Assembly (NCBI GenBank): GCA_038207425.1
Contig: JBBQZU010000028.1
Span: 1 to 39,970, forward strand
Direction: 5' to 3'
Length of the DNA: 39,970 nucleotides
From: JBBQZU01 sp038207425
GTDB taxonomy: Bacteria; Bacteroidota; Bacteroidia; Flavobacteriales_D; Cryomorphaceae
Numbering within the stretch: position 1 is the first letter of the stretch; each line of letters begins with the position of its first letter. Position numbers and translations under genes: made by a program. Shown here piece by piece: positions 7,028 to 15,933 of this stretch. The notes under the pieces were generated by a model that saw nothing but the letters and a program-made list of their open reading frames with translations, was not told the DNA's origin and did no database searches.

Positions 7028-7636
7028 ATGAAGCGAAATATTATTGCAGTCGCCGGTATGCTTTCACTGAACGGGCTTTTTGCTCAGGTACCTGATGTGC
7101 ATGAAGAAGCTCACCATAAGCAGATATACGAATATGGTAGCTTCAGGTACCTTCGGGTAGAAGCGGCTCCCGGCGATACCACTGCGATGCACAATCACCG
7201 ATTGTCTATATTATACTTAAACCTATACCACGCCGAAGTTTGGCTTGATGAAGCGGGCATTGCGCCCCGCACAGCAACCCTTCCTGAATATTGGGTAGGC
7301 AGCAACCATTATGAATTTAATGATCCAATGGTGCATAGATTTGCAGTTACCGGTGCTCAGGCGCTGTACCTTATTGCAGTGGAACGTTCATTTGCCGAAA
7401 GCTTAGCCCCATTCAATGCATGGGAAAAACCTGTGTATCAAATGCACGGTTTTGTAGTATTCGAAATTACAACCGCAGATTATTTGGCCTATTGCAAAGC
7501 CGGAGCATATCCGGCAATTGTCAAAATAGGGGAAGGTTATTTAGAGCCTGGCCAGTTTCTCACTTGTACTGAAGCAAATACGCATGCTTCGGATGCGCTT
7601 GATAAAAGCCTTTTGTGGCTTGTCCTTCCTGAATAG
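7028..7636 (+). CDS. Secreted cupin-like protein
   Basis: This 202-residue protein has an N-terminal signal peptide (MKRNIIAVAGMLSLNGLFAQ). The mature part has a cupin-like motif: GDTTAMHNHRLSILYLNL, with histidines H57 and H59 placed as cupin metal ligands, then FNDPMVHRFAVTG for the second motif. The chemistry is unknown. A perfect -7 box (TATATTTG, 7016-7023) is only 4 nt from the ATG, so either the mRNA is leaderless or the box is chance. It converges with the MATE gene, separated by 32 bp. Confidence 0.65.
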   Translation: MKRNIIAVAGMLSLNGLFAQVPDVHEEAHHKQIYEYGSFRYLRVEAAPGDTTAMHNHRLSILYLNLYHAEVWLDEAGIAPRTATLPEYWVGSNHYEFNDPMVHRFAVTGAQALYLIAVERSFAESLAPFNAWEKPVYQMHGFVVFEITTADYLAYCKAGAYPAIVKIGEGYLEPGQFLTCTEANTHASDALDKSLLWLVLPE

Positions 7637-7668
7637 CGCACAGGTGAATCAGGATTGTTTTTCTTTTC

Positions 7669-9079
7669 CTAAACACTATAATTTTTCCATTTTCCCTTTT
7701 TGAAAAGCCAGAGGGTAAATAATCCGATGTTTCAGAAATGAACACCGCCCAGAACACACCTGAGTGCTCCCACTCAAGGTAAATTGCCAGCAAACAGGCA
7801 AGCGGGATTTGTATCAGCCAGAAGAAAACCAGATTGATATAGGTTGGGGTTTTGGTGTCGCCGGCGCCATTGAAGGCTTGCACTGAAACCATCCACCAGC
7901 CATACACAAAGAATGAGTATGAGAGAATTTTCAGCCAGCCAGCGCCGATTTCTATCACTTTAATATCTTCATTAAATATTGCAACCAATTGCTCATTGAA
8001 AAAGAAGAATATAGTTGATACGCCTACCAGAAATACCATATTGTACATGCCAATTTTCCAAACTGTTGCTTCGGCCCGTTCAGGGCTTCCGGCACCGAGA
8101 TTTTGGCCTACCAATGTAGCGGCAGCATTGGAAAAGCCCCAGGCAGGCATCATGGTAAACATCATATTTCTTATGCTGATGGTAGCACCTGCTACAGCTT
8201 CGCTGCCTATATCAGCGAGTATCCGCATCAGAAAAATCCATGAGGTCATGGACACCAGCATTTGGGCAATACCTCCAAAAGAAGTTTTCAGCATATTGGC
8301 CATTATTGCTACATCCAAGCGTAGTTGAGCAATTTTTACTACGATGTGCTTTCCACCTTTGAATAAGAGCCAAAACTGTGCGGTAACTCCAATGCCACGG
8401 CCAATATTGGTAGCCACAGCAGCACCTTCAATACCCATAGCGGGAATTGGACCCCATCCAAAAATAAGCAGCGGGTCGAGCACAATATTTATACCATTGG
8501 CTATCCATAAAATCCGCATGGCAATTGCCGCATCGCCGGCACCGCGAAATATGGTATTAATTACAAAAGCATCATGATTACCAGATTTTCTCCTAGCATC
8601 CATTGGGTATACTTGTAGCCTTCATTCACAATCCACTCATCGCCACCCATAAGCACCAGCAGTTCTTTGGAATAAAATATACCCGCTATCGCGAAAAGTA
8701 CCGAAACGGCTAGGCCGATAATAATAGCCTGAACGGCTGAAATACCGGCTGAATCAAAATTCTTCTCTCCTACCCTGCGCGCGATGATGGCGGTAACAGC
8801 CATAGACAAACCCATAGCCACAGCGTACAGCAGAAAAAGATACGTTTCGGTAAGGCCCACTGTGGCCACCGCCGAAGAACCCAACTTGCCAACAAAGAAA
8901 ATATCAACAACCGAAAAAGCAGACTCCATTACAAGTTCCAAAATCATGGGCACTGCCAACAAAAAAATTGCCCTTTTCAGACTTACCTTCGTGTAATCGG
9001 CCTCAGTGCCCCGAACTGCTTCTTTTAATTCCTGCCAAAGGGTAAGTTTCGCTGAAGTATGCGCTGCATTTACATTCAT
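7669..9079 (-). pseudogene. MATE-family multidrug/Na+ exporter, two apparent frameshifts
   Basis: From the ATG at 9079 (MNVNAAHTSAKLTLWQELKE) the protein follows the MATE fold: AVPMILELVMESAF, VDIFFVGKLGSSAVATVG, and so on. Near 8577 the frame runs into LVIMMLL-stop, while one frame over AFVINTIFRGAGDAAIAMR continues the family. Near 7727 the frame again moves: ISETS continues as GLFTLWLFKKGKWKNYSV and stops at TAG 7671-7669. Each shift is repaired by adding one base. With both repaired the length is about 470 residues, normal for MATE (about 12 membrane helices). Either the gene is decaying or both sites are sequencing deletions. Confidence 0.8.
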
Positions 9080-9454
9080 CGGGCAATGATAATTGTTTTG
9101 TATCAGGGCAAAGTAAACCAGATTGAACCAATTTTCCCGCCGCAAGCGGTATTTGGATGAAAGCCAACTACCGTCTACATGGTCTCGTTTTTCGGAAATG
9201 ATTGAATTACGAGCAATCCATTGAGCATACCAATAGATTTGTGCCAATGACCGCAAAAGAAGAAAACAGATTTGCACAAATTGCTGTTGATATTTTGATT
9301 TTTTGCCCACCAAATCACCAATTGCGCAGCCTGCGGGCAACACAGTGATTTGCACACCGCAAACCCATTTGCCGTTAAGGCAGAATACCATAAAAAGGCT
9401 ATTGTAAAACCAACCAACGATCTGTTACTTTCACCACCGTAATACATCCACGAA
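9080..9454. other. Divergent intergenic region between the MATE and hemerythrin genes
   Basis: It holds the upstream regions of both genes. Near-consensus -7 boxes are CAAAGTAA at 9109-9116 (minus, TTACTTTG) and TTACTTTC at 9425-9432 (plus, 23 bp before the ATG at 9455). The minus-strand frame stays open for 312 bp upstream of the MATE start but shows no family feature. No RNA gene is seen. Confidence 0.4.
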
Positions 9455-10129
9455 ATGCACAACGAACTCTTTTATAGCCTTCCAGAATCATCGAAAATCA
9501 TATCGAGATACAATTCCATTCATGCTTTGGCTGCTGCAAATACCGGCGCTTGCCAAATGGCGCGAATGTACCTTATCGAAGACCTAACCTTTAGTCTGAA
9601 CGATATTGACCGCGCCACTGCATCGGTATTCGCGCCATATCCTGCGGGTATGCTGGTAGATTATCTTATTCGCACCCACAGGTATTACTCAAGCAAAGCC
9701 CTTCCCGAAATAGGCCTAACCCTCAGTGCTGTGATAGGCAATGCACCCGATGACCACCCTATATGTCGCTACGGAATGGCGCTGTTCGAAAAATTTGTTC
9801 ACGAAAGTGAAGTGCATTTCATCTATGAAGAAACACACCTGTTTCCTTACGCTCTCGCACTTGAACGGGCAGCCCTTGTGCGGAAAAGTGCGGACATTCA
9901 ATACAGCGCTGCTGAATTTTCTGCTGAACATCCCCATGGTGAATTGGAGCTCAGTAAAGTAATAAATTATCTGAGCAGACTTGGCGGCACCCTTTCGGGT
10001 AATTTTGCCTTTGGCGTGATGCTCCAACAGTTGCGAGCCCTCAACGCAGATATGAAACTGCACGCAATGATAGAAGATGGAGTGCTCGTGCCTAAGTTGT
10101 TGGAATTGGAGGCAAAATCGCGCAGGTAA
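9455..10129 (+). CDS. Hemerythrin-like (YtfE/RIC-type) di-iron protein
   Basis: This 224-residue protein carries the hemerythrin ligand pattern: H75 (RTHRYYS), H121-x3-E125 (HFIYEE), a histidine in EHPHGELE (159-161) and H203-x3-E207 (HAMIE). Two H-x3-E motifs bridging a di-iron site are the family signature. LFPYAL and VPKLLELE match hemerythrin HHE-domain endings. Related RIC/YtfE proteins repair iron-sulfur clusters after nitric oxide or oxidative damage. It is cytoplasmic. An internal ATG at 9557 (MARMYLIEDL) is also possible, since the first 35 residues have no family match. Confidence 0.75.
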   Translation: MHNELFYSLPESSKIISRYNSIHALAAANTGACQMARMYLIEDLTFSLNDIDRATASVFAPYPAGMLVDYLIRTHRYYSSKALPEIGLTLSAVIGNAPDDHPICRYGMALFEKFVHESEVHFIYEETHLFPYALALERAALVRKSADIQYSAAEFSAEHPHGELELSKVINYLSRLGGTLSGNFAFGVMLQQLRALNADMKLHAMIEDGVLVPKLLELEAKSRR

Positions 10130-10146
10130 TTACTTCAAAAAACAAA

Positions 10147-10674
10147 TTACAGCCTTTTCTCAGCACGGTTGGCCGCCTTTACCTCTTCGTTCAATGCCTT
10201 AAAATCAATTTTTCCGTTATGCAGATGCAGGTGATGTATCACCACCGATGCTCTGCGCACTTTTATATTGCTGCTTTTTACATTATCACAGAAGTAAATC
10301 AAGCTGCGCTGCAAGCCTGGGGTAAGAGCGTGAAATTTGGTACTTCCTTCCTCATCCTGCCTTAGTACCTCCTCAAACTCTTCGGACATTGGCAAGCCGT
10401 AAGGACTCTCGTCGGGTGCGAGCACAGCACTTACCTCCTGCCCCACCATCAGGCCTAGTTTATCGCGGTTCACCTTGTTGATATTTATAAAGTACCGGCC
10501 ACCTGAGAGCTGCATAAGGGCGCAGTGGTAGGTTACCAAATCATTGAGGGTGCAAACCACCCTGCGCCCGGTACTTTGCACAAATTGATGGGCCACATCA
10601 TTGGGTACAATCATATGGTGGCCCCATAGGTCAGAATCAAACTTTTCCATAGCGGTAGTAAATTGTATGCTCAC
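10147..10674 (-). CDS. DUF1905 / YdeI-OmpD-associated family protein
   Basis: This 175-residue protein uses a GTG start (MSIQFTTAMEKFDSDLWGHH). The N-terminal half has the DUF1905 barrel (LWGHHMIVPNDVAHQF, RRVVCTLNDL, GGRYFININKVNRDKLGLMVGQEV). The C-terminal half is the helical YdeI/OmpD-associated domain (HALTPGLQRSLIYFCDNVKSS, then IKVRRASVVIHHL). The fusion is common in Bacteroidota. Its molecular role is unknown. It is convergent with the hemerythrin gene (17 bp). Confidence 0.8.
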   Translation of the reverse strand: MSIQFTTAMEKFDSDLWGHHMIVPNDVAHQFVQSTGRRVVCTLNDLVTYHCALMQLSGGRYFININKVNRDKLGLMVGQEVSAVLAPDESPYGLPMSEEFEEVLRQDEEGSTKFHALTPGLQRSLIYFCDNVKSSNIKVRRASVVIHHLHLHNGKIDFKALNEEVKAANRAEKRL

Positions 10675-10799
10675 TTACCAATAAAATTTGTGTCCCATCA
10701 TGCTTATTAGATGGGCATTTAAGTACATCAAAAGTACATCAATGCGCCATTATTAACGGTATACCTGTATATGGATTTTATTATTGGCACCCTATACCA

Positions 10800-10807
10800 T
10801 ACTTTTG
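10800..10807 (+). promoter_or_regulatory. -7 promoter box for the lectin gene
   Basis: TACTTTTG is a perfect TAnnTTTG element, 21 bp before the ATG at 10829. Its place also argues that the ATG at 10784, upstream of the box, is not the start. Confidence 0.6.
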
Positions 10808-10828
10808 CTTAAGTGTAATCATAAGACA

Positions 10829-13051
10829 ATGAAATTTGTTGCTCCGTTTATTTTCGCTCTATTGCTGAATATAGCAACAGTGCATGGGCAATATACTTTC
10901 GTGGGCAACAGCAGTGCGCTTGGCAACAACTGCTATCAGATTACATCAGCGCTTGAATTTCAAAACGGTGCTTTATGGTACAATCAATCCATAAACCTAA
11001 CAATGCCCTTTCACCTTCAGTTTCTTGCCAATTTTGGCAGCAACCCTGATGGTGCCGACGGAATGGTATTCGTAATGCAGCAGGTATCGAACAGTGTGCT
11101 CGGACAACCGGGTGAAGGCATGGGTTTTCAGGGATTTGCTCCATCATTCGGGATAGAATTTGATACCTATCAAAATCTCAATCAAGGTGATCCTGTCTTC
11201 GACCATGTGGCTTTTTTGAGCAACGGCAGTGTAAATCATACCAGTGCAAACAATCTTGGTGGCCCAGTACAAGCATCGCCTTTAAGCCAGAATATTTGCG
11301 ATGGCCTCGACCATATTATCGATATATACTGGACTCCTAATACCAATTTGGTTGAATTATGGCTTGATTGTGTGCCGAGGATCGCCACGACTGTGAATCT
11401 GGTAGGAAATATATTTCAGGGAAACCCTGTGGTATTTTGGGGTTTTACGGGTGCTACCGGTGGCTCTACCAATTTGCAAAAGATCTGCGTAGACCCGAAC
11501 ATTCTCGGAGTACCATCTGCTTATGAAATGTGCGCCGGGGCGAGTGTGCAATTGCAATCAAGCGGCACTTCCATGGGCTCATACAGTTGGACACCCGCCG
11601 CAGGGCTCTCCGACCCCGGTATTAGCAACCCGGTAGCATCACCACAGGTTACCACGGAATATACTGTAACCTTCACCGACCTTTGCCAAACCATTCAAAC
11701 CCAGAATACCACTGTAACTGTGCATACCCCTGCCATTGATTTGGGGTCGGATATTGCTTCGTGCGAGGGCCAAACTGCAACCGTAATACCCCAGTCGGTA
11801 TCGGGAAGCATCACTTGGAATAACGGCAGCACAGGGCCTCAGCTTTCAGTGAGCAATTCGGGCATGGTGAGTGCAACGGCTACCGCAGCCAATTGCAGCG
11901 CCACCGATGAGATCAATGTGAACTTTAGTCCTGCACCTGAGGTGGAATTGCCGCTTGCGGTCAGTATTTGTCAGGGTGAAAGTTATACAGTAAGCCTTCC
12001 GGCAAATGGCATTACTTATACGTGGGATGATGGTGTAACAGGTGGCACCCGCACCTTCAATCAGGCCGGGACTTACACTGCAACTGCCGCACTTGGCGAC
12101 TGCACTGCACAAGGTTCCATACAAATTATTACTGCACCTTTACCCACATTCAATTTGGGGGGTAACCAGAGCGCTTGCGATGGCGTTATCATAAACCTTT
12201 CGGCAAATGCAGGAAATGCTGTAATACTTTGGGATAATGGCATCAGTGCTCCAACTATTGAGGTACAGTCAGCCGGGATATATTGGGCCACAGCGTACTT
12301 GAATGGATGCAGCTATGCCGATACCGTGCTGGTCGAATTCAAGCCTAACCCGGTAGTAAGTATAGATGGCCCTGGTGAATTTTGCGAAGGCGAAAGTGTT
12401 CAACTTAGTGCATCAGGTGCGACTTCATACAACTGGAGTGCCGGACTTACAAGCGAAACTATCAGTATTTCAGCAGGTGGCACGTATCAGGTAGTGGGCA
12501 CAAATACACAAACCGGATGCACCGGCCAGGCTGCATTTACTGTTCAGCGCACCCCGCTACCCAGAATCACCTTGCCAGAAACTGCAATAAAATGCCTGGG
12601 GAGCAGCATTACCGCTATGGCCGAAACATCAGTGCATGGCAGTATACTCTGGAATACAGGAAGCGAAAATCCATTCATATCTATTTCTGAACCCGGCATA
12701 TATTCTGTAACGCTTTCAAATAGCTGTGGTGAGATAACTTCATCGATTGAAATCATGGACAAAGACTGCAGCAACGATCTTTTTATTCCGAATGCCTTTA
12801 CTCCTAATGGCGATGGCCTTAATGACCTTTTCAGAGCTTCGTCGCAAAACGTAACAAGTTTTGAAATGCGCATTTTCAGCCGATTCGGAGAACTGGTATT
12901 TTCTACTGATGAAATTCACATTGGCTGGAACGGAAGCATGATGAACAGCAGCTACTATTGCCAGGCAGGGATGTATGCAGTGCTGTACAAAGCCCAATTC
13001 AACAGCATGGAAATTATAGAAAGCACCAGCCATTTGGTTTTGATAAGGTAG
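10829..13051 (+). CDS. L-type lectin with Ig-like repeats and type IX secretion type B C-terminal domain
   Basis: This 740-residue cell-surface protein begins MKFVAPFIFALLLNIATVHG (signal peptide). Residues about 20-240 are an L-type (legume) lectin domain: DGADGMVFVMQQ, SFGIEFDTYQN, HVAFLSNGSVNH. Then come about five or six Ig-like/PKD-type modules of 80-90 residues, each with a C-x-G-xx entry (SICQGESYTV, FCEGESVQL, SACDGVIINL) and a W-x-xG strand (ITWNNGS, YTWDDGV, ILWDNGI). The C-terminus NDLFIPNAFTPNGDGLNDLF leads into the CHU_C / gliding-motility type B sorting domain. It should cross the outer membrane by the type IX system and bind glycans at the surface. Glycan identity is unknown. 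Confidence 0.85.
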   Translation: MKFVAPFIFALLLNIATVHGQYTFVGNSSALGNNCYQITSALEFQNGALWYNQSINLTMPFHLQFLANFGSNPDGADGMVFVMQQVSNSVLGQPGEGMGFQGFAPSFGIEFDTYQNLNQGDPVFDHVAFLSNGSVNHTSANNLGGPVQASPLSQNICDGLDHIIDIYWTPNTNLVELWLDCVPRIATTVNLVGNIFQGNPVVFWGFTGATGGSTNLQKICVDPNILGVPSAYEMCAGASVQLQSSGTSMGSYSWTPAAGLSDPGISNPVASPQVTTEYTVTFTDLCQTIQTQNTTVTVHTPAIDLGSDIASCEGQTATVIPQSVSGSITWNNGSTGPQLSVSNSGMVSATATAANCSATDEINVNFSPAPEVELPLAVSICQGESYTVSLPANGITYTWDDGVTGGTRTFNQAGTYTATAALGDCTAQGSIQIITAPLPTFNLGGNQSACDGVIINLSANAGNAVILWDNGISAPTIEVQSAGIYWATAYLNGCSYADTVLVEFKPNPVVSIDGPGEFCEGESVQLSASGATSYNWSAGLTSETISISAGGTYQVVGTNTQTGCTGQAAFTVQRTPLPRITLPETAIKCLGSSITAMAETSVHGSILWNTGSENPFISISEPGIYSVTLSNSCGEITSSIEIMDKDCSNDLFIPNAFTPNGDGLNDLFRASSQNVTSFEMRIFSRFGELVFSTDEIHIGWNGSMMNSSYYCQAGMYAVLYKAQFNSMEIIESTSHLVLIR

Positions 13052-13398
13052 CCATCCCAATTGTTGTAGTACATGCCTACACTTATTCTTCTAAATACAG
13101 TTTTTAACGAAATACAAATCAGTATTTTAAGAATTTTATCTAAGCCTTGATTGAATATGATTACCGGAATTCATCATCTCGTTCTGTTCAATTCTCAAGA
13201 ATATCCTATTCGCAAAACAAATTGTTTTAAATCAGTATTGTGAAAAAAAAACATCTGTTCAACTTAGCTCAAAAGTGTATATTCGTTTCGAATTTCGTGC
13301 TTTTATAAAGTGCTTTCTTTGCAAATATGAAATAGTTTATAATCAGTTTTCGGCCTTTTTGAGAGAAGGTGCTATCATTGCCGATCGTGAAATAGAAA
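13052..13398. other. AT-rich intergenic region before the histidine kinase gene
   Basis: There is no open frame of interest. It probably holds the 3' end of the lectin transcript and the kinase promoter. The nearest -7-like word is TTTCTTTG around 13315, about 75 bp before the start. No tRNA or small RNA hairpin is convincing. Confidence 0.3.
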
Positions 13399-15063
13399 AT
13401 GAGTTCAATGAAAAAAAGTCCTCCTGCTTACGCGGACCATGCTAAAATAAACTATTGGGATAGGCTCTTAGGTGGTGTTTTAGATATTGTAATGAAGATT
13501 GACATCGACGTCAACATAACGTATGTCAACTACCGTATCGAAGAATATTTAGGGCCCAGAACAAACTACTTCAGCAAATCATTTCGAAGCCTTGGAATAG
13601 CTGGGGCCGAAGCCGAATTGTGGACCAATACCCTCCGAAGGGCTGCGGTGAGCAAAAAGCCACAGATGATGGTATTCGATCTGGAAACAAAAAACAAAGT
13701 GGTACACCAGTTCGAGACTTCTGTAAGTCCTGTATTGGACTCTGAAGGCAACACATTTGCATTTACACTTATAATGCGCGACCTCGGCAACAGACAGAAC
13801 TACAGCCTTGCAGCCGAAAAATGGAAACTATACAAAAGTGTGGTGCTCGACCTTTTCAAAAATACTGGCGGGTACAATCTTAATGAATACAATGCATTTA
13901 TCAATAAAGCACTCGAAAAGGTTGGTGCCTTTTTCGGACTCGACCGGGTATATCTGTTCAGCTACAACGTAAAAGTAGGCAGCGCCAGCAATTCGCACGA
14001 GTGGTGCGCCGATGGTATAAGTGCTGAAATTGATAATTTGCAGGACTTACCCATGGCAATGTTACCTGATTGGATTAATAAACATATGGCCGCACAGCCC
14101 TTCGTTATAAACGATGTGAAATCACTAAATCCGAATAGCTTTACCAGACGCACTTTGGAAAGCCAGGGTATAAAATCACTGATCACTCAGCCAATCATCG
14201 TCAATAGCGAATGTATAGGTTTCATTGGTTGCGATGCAGTGAAAAAACACAGACTTTTCGGCAAAGATGATTCTGACTTTCTCGAGATTGTAGCTGACGT
14301 ATTGAGTGGAATCATACAAAACTTTCATCAACACGGGTTGAATCCAGCTTTAGCCACATCATTCAATAATAATGCGAACGCAATCGACACTTTATGGACC
14401 AAGGAACTTGAAGAGTTTGCCTATATGTCGGCCCATAATTTTATGTCGCCGCTCGCAAATATGATGGGACTTATTGAAAATGCAAATCTCAAAAATCAGA
14501 ATGAACATGCCGCCTTTCTGGAAAATATGAAGGAAAGTGTGTACAGAATAAAGCGAACCTTCGACGGTATGAAAAAGGTGATGCTTGCCAACGAAAAACC
14601 TTCCGCGCGATTCGAAAAATTACGGCTTTCAGATTGCTTCACCGAAATGAGAAAACTACTGCAGACTCAGGCAGATCAAAGCGAAATAAAAATATCAACT
14701 ACATGGGATGCCGATGAAGTAGTATATTGTAAAGCGCATATTGAAAACATTATGCTCAACCTGCTCAACAATGCTATCAAATTTAGAGATACTTCGAGAA
14801 AATCTGAATTGAAAATAAATGCTTCTCACACGAAAAACGGCACCGTGGTTATAACCTTTACAGACAACGGAAAAGGTTTGGATTTGAAAAAACACAGCAA
14901 GGAAATATTTGGTCTGTACAAGCGCTTTCATCCTGAGACAGAAGGCAGCGGTGTGGGTTTGTACACCGTAAAAAGCCAGCTTTTGAGAAATGGCGGAAAA
15001 ATAGACGTGAAAAGCAAACCGGGAGTTGAAACTACATTCACCATTACCCTAAAACCCGGCTAA
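13399..15063 (+). CDS. Cytosolic PAS-GAF sensor histidine kinase
   Basis: This 554-residue protein has no membrane segment. Residues about 20-130 form a PAS domain (LGGVLDIVMKIDIDVNITYV), 160-310 a GAF domain (VGAFFGLDRVYLFSYNV, VINDVKSLNP, GFIGCDAV). The phosphoacceptor helix reads ELEEFAYMSAHNFMSPLANM with the likely phosphorylated His at 346. The ATPase domain follows: N box NIMLNLLNNAIKF (about 448), G1 TDNGKGLDL (about 488), G2 GSGVGLYTVK (about 515). No response regulator is encoded next to it, so it is an orphan kinase. The GAF and PAS ligands are unknown. Confidence 0.85.
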   Translation: MSSMKKSPPAYADHAKINYWDRLLGGVLDIVMKIDIDVNITYVNYRIEEYLGPRTNYFSKSFRSLGIAGAEAELWTNTLRRAAVSKKPQMMVFDLETKNKVVHQFETSVSPVLDSEGNTFAFTLIMRDLGNRQNYSLAAEKWKLYKSVVLDLFKNTGGYNLNEYNAFINKALEKVGAFFGLDRVYLFSYNVKVGSASNSHEWCADGISAEIDNLQDLPMAMLPDWINKHMAAQPFVINDVKSLNPNSFTRRTLESQGIKSLITQPIIVNSECIGFIGCDAVKKHRLFGKDDSDFLEIVADVLSGIIQNFHQHGLNPALATSFNNNANAIDTLWTKELEEFAYMSAHNFMSPLANMMGLIENANLKNQNEHAAFLENMKESVYRIKRTFDGMKKVMLANEKPSARFEKLRLSDCFTEMRKLLQTQADQSEIKISTTWDADEVVYCKAHIENIMLNLLNNAIKFRDTSRKSELKINASHTKNGTVVITFTDNGKGLDLKKHSKEIFGLYKRFHPETEGSGVGLYTVKSQLLRNGGKIDVKSKPGVETTFTITLKPG

Positions 15064-15075
15064 TATTTCTTGAAG

Positions 15076-15107
15076 TTGCCCTTTTTCTATTTTTATGCAA
15101 AAGGCAA
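15076..15107 (+). terminator. Possible terminator hairpin after the kinase gene
   Basis: TTGCC(C)TTTT (15076-15085) pairs with AAAAGGCAA (15099-15107), with one C bulged. It begins 13 bp past the kinase stop. There is no U-run after it, so efficiency is doubtful. Confidence 0.35.
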
Positions 15108-15134
15108 TTAAAATAATTTCTCCCGCATTCTTAG

Positions 15135-15142
15135 TATGTTTG
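15135..15142 (+). promoter_or_regulatory. -7 promoter box for the DUF2911 gene
   Basis: TATGTTTG is a perfect TAnnTTTG match, 22 bp before the ATG at 15165. No clear -33 TTG lies at standard distance. Confidence 0.55.
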
Positions 15143-15164
15143 CCTGCAATCAAATCACAAACCG

Positions 15165-15710
15165 ATGAGAAAATTTATAAAATGGTTTCTTATACTTTTT
15201 GGCGCAATGCTGATCATAGGATTTTTGGGGTTTAAAGTCATAAAAAGTCAAACCAAGCAATACAGTCCTGAAGAAACGGTGCAATACAACAATGCTAACA
15301 ATGAAATAGAAATATACTATAACCGACCTTCGAAGAAGGAAAGGGTAATATTTGGTGAGCTTGTGCCTTATGGCGAAGTGTGGCGAACAGGAGCCAATGA
15401 GGCGACTACTTTTACCACCAAGCGCAATATTTCAGTAGCGGGTAAACCTCTTGGAGCGGGCAAATATACAATTTGGACTATCCCTGACCGCGGGCAGTGG
15501 ACCGTAATTTTCAATACCGGCGAGTATGGCTGGGGTGTGGCATGGGGAGGCAAAGCCAGCCGCGACCCTCAACTCGATGCACTTCAAGCAGTAGTGCCAG
15601 CGAATGTGAGCAGCAACGTGTACGAACTATTTACCATCACCATCGAAGAAGAACCATTGCGTATGCGCATGAATTGGGACAATACTGTGGTAGATGTTCC
15701 ATTGGAATAA
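15165..15710 (+). CDS. DUF2911 family protein
   Basis: This 181-residue protein has an N-terminal hydrophobic segment (about residues 5-25, WFLILFGAMLIIGFLGF) that acts as a signal anchor. The periplasmic part carries the DUF2911 pattern: GELVPYGEVWRTGANEATTF, GKPLGAGKYTIWTIP, YGWGVAWG. The family is widespread in Bacteroidota and its function is not established. It has its own promoter-like box and a strong terminator candidate at 15789-15828. Confidence 0.8.
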   Translation: MRKFIKWFLILFGAMLIIGFLGFKVIKSQTKQYSPEETVQYNNANNEIEIYYNRPSKKERVIFGELVPYGEVWRTGANEATTFTTKRNISVAGKPLGAGKYTIWTIPDRGQWTVIFNTGEYGWGVAWGGKASRDPQLDALQAVVPANVSSNVYELFTITIEEEPLRMRMNWDNTVVDVPLE

Positions 15711-15788
15711 CTAATAAATCTCAAGCTATTATTCTTCTCAGAATACACCTAAAAGTATATTTTACTTTCAAGTTGCTTAGCACGAAAT

Positions 15789-15828
15789 AGCCACAAAAAC
15801 TCATTCTTGCATTCGTGGCTTTTTTTTT
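15789..15828 (+). terminator. Terminator-like hairpin after the DUF2911 gene
   Basis: AGCCAC (15789-15794) pairs with GTGGCT (15815-15820), followed by an uninterrupted T-run to 15828. The loop contains the start of the first tandem repeat copy. Confidence 0.55.
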
Positions 15829-15919
15829 ACACCCCCAGCCGCCAGAATTCATTCGCACATTCGTAGCTCCTTTTTTCACCCTCCGCCACCACAACTCATT
15901 CGCACATTCGTAGCCATTC
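15801..15919. repeat. Three tandem copies of a 47-48 bp repeat
   Basis: Copies start at 15801, 15849 and 15896, each opening with TCATTC..GCA.ATTCGT.GC. The first two continue through a T-run and a C-rich CACCC..CCGCC block; the third stops after the shared head. Copies 2 and 3 share 24 exact bases at the head; copy 1 differs at several sites. There are no unique spacers and no adjacent cas genes, so it is not a CRISPR array. The first copy overlaps the terminator-like hairpin, so the array may have grown by slippage from a terminator. Confidence 0.7.
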
Positions 15920-15933
15920 ACCATCCCAAAATG

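Noticed and set aside
15801..15919. CRISPR array
   Set aside because: The units are continuous tandem repeats without unique spacers and there is no cas gene in the window.
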